Of a stretch of 48,003 nt of DNA, positions 44,476 to 48,003 are shown piece after piece; positions within the stretch are counted from its first letter, which is position 1; the number at the start of each line of letters is the position of its first letter. The position numbers and the translations under genes were made by a program. Source of the DNA: an uncultured Ruminococcus sp. (GTDB lineage Bacteria; Bacillota; Clostridia; Lachnospirales; Lachnospiraceae); assembly GCA_946494335.1 (NCBI GenBank), contig CAMMBV010000026.1, positions 1 to 48,003 of the forward strand, given 5' to 3'. The notes under the pieces were generated by a model, which saw only the letters and a program-made list of their open reading frames with translations, did no database searches and had not been told where the DNA came from.

Positions 44476-45459
44476 ATGGAAATGACAAAAAGACCCAGAA
44501 GACTGCGGGGCGGTGAAAACATCAGAAGAATGGTACGGGAGACCAGGATGGACAAGTCTTCCCTGATTTATCCGCTGTTTGCTATCGACGGAGAAAATAT
44601 TCAGGAGGAAATCCCTTCCATGGAAGGACAGTACCGCTACAGTGTGGACCGTCTTCCCTATGAACTGGAACGGCTTTCCAAAGCCGGTGTGCAAAATGTG
44701 ATGCTCTTTGGAATTCCGGAACACAAAGATGAGGTGGGAAGCCAGGCCTACGCGCCGGACGGGATTGTACAAAGAGCGTTAAGAGAGAGCAGAAAACGAT
44801 TCCCGGACTTATATTACATCACGGATGTGTGCATGTGCGAATATACCTCTCACGGTCACTGCGGCGTACTCTGCGGTCATGACGTAGACAATGACGCTAC
44901 CCTTGAACTTCTGGCAAAGACGGCGCTGTCCCATGTGGAAGCCGGCGCTGATATGGTAGCACCTTCTGATATGATGGACGGAAGGGTGATGGCCATCCGC
45001 CGCCTGCTGGATGAAAAGGGACATAAAGAGATCCCGATCATGTCCTATGCCGTTAAATTTGCATCCGCTTTCTATGGCCCCTTCCGGGATGCGGCAGATT
45101 CAGCGCCCGCTTTCGGCGATCGCAAAACCTATCAGATGGATCCCCATAACGGACGGGAGGCCATCAAAGAAGCGCTGCTGGATGTGGAAGAAGGAGCGGA
45201 TATTATCATGGTAAAACCGGCCATGTCATTTTTGGATCTGGTGACTAATGTAAAGGCTGCCACCAATGTGCCGGTGGCGGCATACAGCGTCAGCGGAGAG
45301 TACGCCATGGTAAAAGCAGCGGCTAAAATGGGCTGGATTGAAGAGGAAAAGATCATGTGTGAGATGGCAGTCAGCGCCTACCGGGCCGGAGCGCAGATCT
45401 ATCTGACCTATTACGCCAAGGAACTGGCAAAATGCATGGATGAAGGGAGAATCGGATAA
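44476..45459 (+). CDS. hemB: Porphobilinogen synthase (delta-aminolevulinate dehydratase)
   Basis: Condenses two 5-aminolevulinates. The 327 residues have [14 protein letters not shown] at the N-terminus, a zinc-type cysteine cluster [15 protein letters not shown], the Schiff-base lysines in [13 protein letters not shown] and [18 protein letters not shown] at 44461-44466 selects the ATG at 44476 over the in-frame ATG at 44443, which lies inside cobA-hemD. Confidence 0.94.
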   Translation: MEMTKRPRRLRGGENIRRMVRETRMDKSSLIYPLFAIDGENIQEEIPSMEGQYRYSVDRLPYELERLSKAGVQNVMLFGIPEHKDEVGSQAYAPDGIVQRALRESRKRFPDLYYITDVCMCEYTSHGHCGVLCGHDVDNDATLELLAKTALSHVEAGADMVAPSDMMDGRVMAIRRLLDEKGHKEIPIMSYAVKFASAFYGPFRDAADSAPAFGDRKTYQMDPHNGREAIKEALLDVEEGADIIMVKPAMSFLDLVTNVKAATNVPVAAYSVSGEYAMVKAAAKMGWIEEEKIMCEMAVSAYRAGAQIYLTYYAKELAKCMDEGRIG

Positions 45460-46742
45460 TGACAAGATCAGAAAATCTGTTCAAGGAAGCGCTTTGTTAT
45501 ATTCCAGGCGGTGTAAACAGTCCGGTAAGGGCCTACGGTTCCGTGGGAATGACGCCCCGGTTTATCAAAAAAGCAGAAGGGCCTTACGTGATTGATGAAG
45601 ACGGAAACCGTTATATCGATTATATCGGTTCCTGGGGGCCCATGATTCTCGGCCATAATCATCCTGCCGTTCTTGATGCAGTGATCAAGACGGCAAAGGA
45701 TGGATTAAGCTTCGGCGCCGCCACAGAGCTGGAAGTGGAGATGGCGGAATATATCTGCAAAAATATCCCTTCCGTGGAAATGGTACGTATGGTAAATTCC
45801 GGAACAGAGGCGGTGATGAGCGCCATCCGTGCGGCCAGAGGCTATACAGGAAGAAATAAAATCATAAAATTCGCCGGCTGCTACCACGGCCACAGCGACG
45901 CCATGCTGGTAAAGGCGGGCTCCGGCGTGATGACGGCGGGAATCCCCGACAGCGCCGGCGTACCGGCAGGATGCACCCAGGATACTCTGACGGCTGTATA
46001 TAACGATATCGACAGCGTAAAAGCCATCTTTGATGAATTTGACGGGCAAATCGCTGCCGTAATCATCGAAGCAGTGGCGGCCAACATGGGTGTGGTGCTT
46101 CCCAAAGAAGGCTTTTTAAAAGAGCTGAGAGAGCTTTGTACACAAAAGGGCGCCGTGCTGATTTTTGACGAGGTGATTACGGGATTCCGTCTGGCTTTTG
46201 GCGGAGCGCAGGAATATTTCGGCATTCAGGCCGATATGGTTACTTATGGAAAAATCATCGGCGGCGGAATGCCGGTGGGCGCTTACGGCGGGAAAAGACA
46301 GATTATGGAGATGGTAGCTCCGGCAGGTCCGGTGTATCAGGCGGGAACCCTTTCCGGAAACCCGGTAGCCATGGCGGCCGGACTGACTCAGTTAAAGCTT
46401 TTAAAGGAAAATCCGGATATTTACAGCCACATGGCGGCTCTGGGTGAGAAGCTTTTTGGCGGAATTAAAGATCTGCTGGAAAAATATGAAAGAAAGTATC
46501 CCGTCAATCATGCCGCTTCTTTAGGATGCGTCTACTTCACAGAGCAGGAAGTGGATAATTATGAAAAGGCCAAAACATCCGATACGAATGCTTTCGCCGA
46601 TTATTTCCGCTTTATGCTGGAGCACGGCATTCATCTGGCTCCATCTCAGTTTGAAGCAATCTTCCTGAATAACGCCCACAGCGATGAGACAGTAGAAGAA
46701 ACGCTGCACGTGATGGAAGAGTATTTAAAAAGCAGGGCATAA
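45459..46742 (+). CDS. hemL: Glutamate-1-semialdehyde 2,1-aminomutase
   Basis: PLP enzyme that converts glutamate-1-semialdehyde, the HemA product, to 5-aminolevulinate. The 427-residue protein has IPGGVNSPVRAYG, VNSGTEAVMSAIR, CYHGHSDAML, FDEVITGFR and the PLP lysine K265 in YGKIIGGGMPVGA. It starts within the hemB stop codon (TAATG) and ends the operon. Confidence 0.95.
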   Translation: MTRSENLFKEALCYIPGGVNSPVRAYGSVGMTPRFIKKAEGPYVIDEDGNRYIDYIGSWGPMILGHNHPAVLDAVIKTAKDGLSFGAATELEVEMAEYICKNIPSVEMVRMVNSGTEAVMSAIRAARGYTGRNKIIKFAGCYHGHSDAMLVKAGSGVMTAGIPDSAGVPAGCTQDTLTAVYNDIDSVKAIFDEFDGQIAAVIIEAVAANMGVVLPKEGFLKELRELCTQKGAVLIFDEVITGFRLAFGGAQEYFGIQADMVTYGKIIGGGMPVGAYGGKRQIMEMVAPAGPVYQAGTLSGNPVAMAAGLTQLKLLKENPDIYSHMAALGEKLFGGIKDLLEKYERKYPVNHAASLGCVYFTEQEVDNYEKAKTSDTNAFADYFRFMLEHGIHLAPSQFEAIFLNNAHSDETVEETLHVMEEYLKSRA

Positions 46743-46748
46743 CTGATT

Positions 46749-47228
46749 ATGACGGTAAAGATATTTACGGACGGCTCCGCCCGGGGAAACCCGGACGGGC
46801 CGGGGGGATACGGGTGTATCCTTCAGTACACAGACGGGAAAGGCCAGCTCCACGAGAGAGAGCTTTCCGCCGGATACAAAAAAACCACCAATAACCGGAT
46901 GGAGCTGATGGCTGCCATCGCAGGGCTGGAGGCTTTGATACGGCCCTGTCAGGTGGAGCTTTATTCCGATTCCAAATATCTGACAGACGCCTTCAACCAG
47001 CGCTGGATTGACAGCTGGGTGAAAAAGGGATGGAAACGGGGAAAAAATGAACCGGTAAAAAATACAGATCTTTGGAAGCGTCTTTTGAAAGCCATGGAAC
47101 CCCATCGCGTGACCTTCCACTGGGTAAAGGGCCACGATGGCCATCCGGAAAACGAAAGATGCGATCAGCTGGCCACAGGGGCGGCTGACGGAAGCGATCT
47201 TCTGGAAGATGTTGTACAGAATGGATAG
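46749..47228 (+). CDS. rnhA: Ribonuclease HI
   Basis: Degrades RNA in RNA-DNA hybrids. The 159 residues include the acidic active-site set: FTDGSARGNPGPGGYG-type opening (D7), NRMELMAAI, YSDSKYL and the late HDGHPENERCDQLA. Length is normal. It begins 6 bases after hemL, so it may be read from the same transcript, though the functions are unrelated. Confidence 0.93.
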   Translation: MTVKIFTDGSARGNPDGPGGYGCILQYTDGKGQLHERELSAGYKKTTNNRMELMAAIAGLEALIRPCQVELYSDSKYLTDAFNQRWIDSWVKKGWKRGKNEPVKNTDLWKRLLKAMEPHRVTFHWVKGHDGHPENERCDQLATGAADGSDLLEDVVQNG

Positions 47229-47251
47229 AGAAAAGTCAGGGGGGATGCCGT

Positions 47252-47962
47252 TTGAATATAACAATTGCACTGGGTCTGTTTTTCCTTTTTGTTCTTGTAT
47301 TTATTCTGATTGCGGATATTTTTTCCGTCCTCTTCAGACTGACAGGCATGACAGCGGAGGATGCAAAATTCCAGGTGATTTCCATGCTGACAAACTGCGG
47401 ATTTACCACGCAGAAAAGCGAGATGATTATGCGGTCGCGGCTGCGCCGCAGGCTGGCAAGGATAACGATCCTTTTCGGCTATTCTTTTACGGTGATTATT
47501 GTCAGTATTTTTTTGAATGTGTTTATGATGTGGAACAATTCGGAGAAGACAGATCTGCTCAGCAATGCGGCCATTCTGGCAGGTATATTTATTCTCTGCC
47601 TTATCCTGATGCAGCAGCGGCCGCTTCGTCTGTTCTTTGACCGGCAGATTGAAAAACTGGGGACCAGGATAATGTTTGGAAAACATGCCAATGTGGTGCG
47701 TTTCGTGAACAATTACGGGGATAAAGCTCTTGTGGAGATTGCGGCAAAGCGGCTGCCGCCTTTTTTGAAAGGCACAAGACTGATCAATTCCACCTTAAAG
47801 GAAAAATATGATATTCTGATTCTTCTGGTACGGCGAAACGGCGATACACTGAATCGTATTGGAAGGCACACTACTTTGGAAGAAGGAGATATCATCGTAG
47901 CTTTTGGCCCCTATCACCATATCCAGGAGATCTTTGAATTTTTTCCTGAAAAAACTTACTAA
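47252..47962 (+). CDS. Membrane protein with C-terminal TrkA-C (RCK-C) domain
   Basis: A 236-residue protein with about three predicted membrane segments (roughly residues 3-26, 68-95 and 101-120) and a cytoplasmic C-terminal domain (about 160-232) resembling TrkA-C, with DILILLVRRNGDTL and LEEGDIIVAFGP. Such domains bind regulatory ligands in transporters; the small membrane part does not identify a transport function. The start is TTG at 47252, with a GGGGGG ribosome binding site upstream. It is complete; the remaining 41 bases of the window show no terminator. Confidence 0.75.
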   Translation: MNITIALGLFFLFVLVFILIADIFSVLFRLTGMTAEDAKFQVISMLTNCGFTTQKSEMIMRSRLRRRLARITILFGYSFTVIIVSIFLNVFMMWNNSEKTDLLSNAAILAGIFILCLILMQQRPLRLFFDRQIEKLGTRIMFGKHANVVRFVNNYGDKALVEIAAKRLPPFLKGTRLINSTLKEKYDILILLVRRNGDTLNRIGRHTTLEEGDIIVAFGPYHHIQEIFEFFPEKTY

Positions 47963-48003
47963 ATTTCTGATTATCTTTTCATAAGCTGGTAAATGTCGGT
48001 ATA

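Overview
The window looks like a chromosomal segment of a spore-forming, strictly anaerobic acetogen of the Clostridia, most likely a Blautia-like member of the Lachnospiraceae. This is inferred from a Wood-Ljungdahl carbonyl-branch block (acsD, acsC, acsE and the corrinoid activator acsV), a folate methyl-branch block fused to a formate dehydrogenase operon, spoIVA, cell-wall-binding repeat proteins and a complete-looking anaerobic (cbi-type) corrin pathway. Gene density is very high, ATGA-type stop/start overlaps are common, and no tRNA, rRNA, IS element, phage gene or CRISPR array was seen.

Layout. (1) 1-270: non-coding and hairpin-rich. (2) 271-6090: corrinoid iron-sulfur protein subunits, the methyltransferase, the reductive activator and a DUF3786-like protein, closed by a hairpin terminator. 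(3) 6325-12903: fchA, folD, NuoE-like and NuoF-like subunits and a molybdenum/tungsten formate dehydrogenase with cysteine, not selenocysteine, at the metal ligand position. (4) 12927-16821: molybdenum cofactor genes moeA and mobA, a mobB-NTPase fusion, and two poorly understood small proteins between mobA and mobB. (5) 16887-18356: spoIVA. (6) 18521-22958: two secreted proteins with the same type of cell-wall-binding repeats but different C-terminal hydrolases. (7) 22972-39320: a consensus promoter, a cobalamin riboswitch with terminator, and an approximately 16 kb operon of cbi/cob genes ending in an amidohydrolase. (8) 39352-40152: cbiK on the minus strand with its own promoter. (9) 40362-46742: the hemA, precorrin-2 dehydrogenase, hemC, cobA-hemD, hemB, hemL operon that makes uroporphyrinogen III and precorrin-2. 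(10) rnhA and a membrane protein with a TrkA-C domain.

The blocks fit one physiology. Glutamyl-tRNA is converted to sirohydrochlorin (hem genes), CbiK inserts cobalt, and the riboswitch-controlled operon builds the corrinoid. The corrinoid iron-sulfur protein AcsCD carries it, AcsE methylates it, and AcsV reactivates it when oxidised. Formate dehydrogenase, FchA and FolD feed the methyl group, and the moeA/mobA/mobB block supplies the dehydrogenase cofactor.

The most interesting signals are a FolD whose cyclohydrolase residues are replaced beside a dedicated cyclohydrolase (fchA); a three-gene unit of unknown chemistry inside the molybdenum cofactor block; two complementary, divergent CobU homologues; an amidohydrolase in the cobalamin operon; a promoter overlapping the spoIVA terminator; and 138-bp tandem repeats in a surface protein gene. 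All family assignments are from reading the sequence; no database search was possible.
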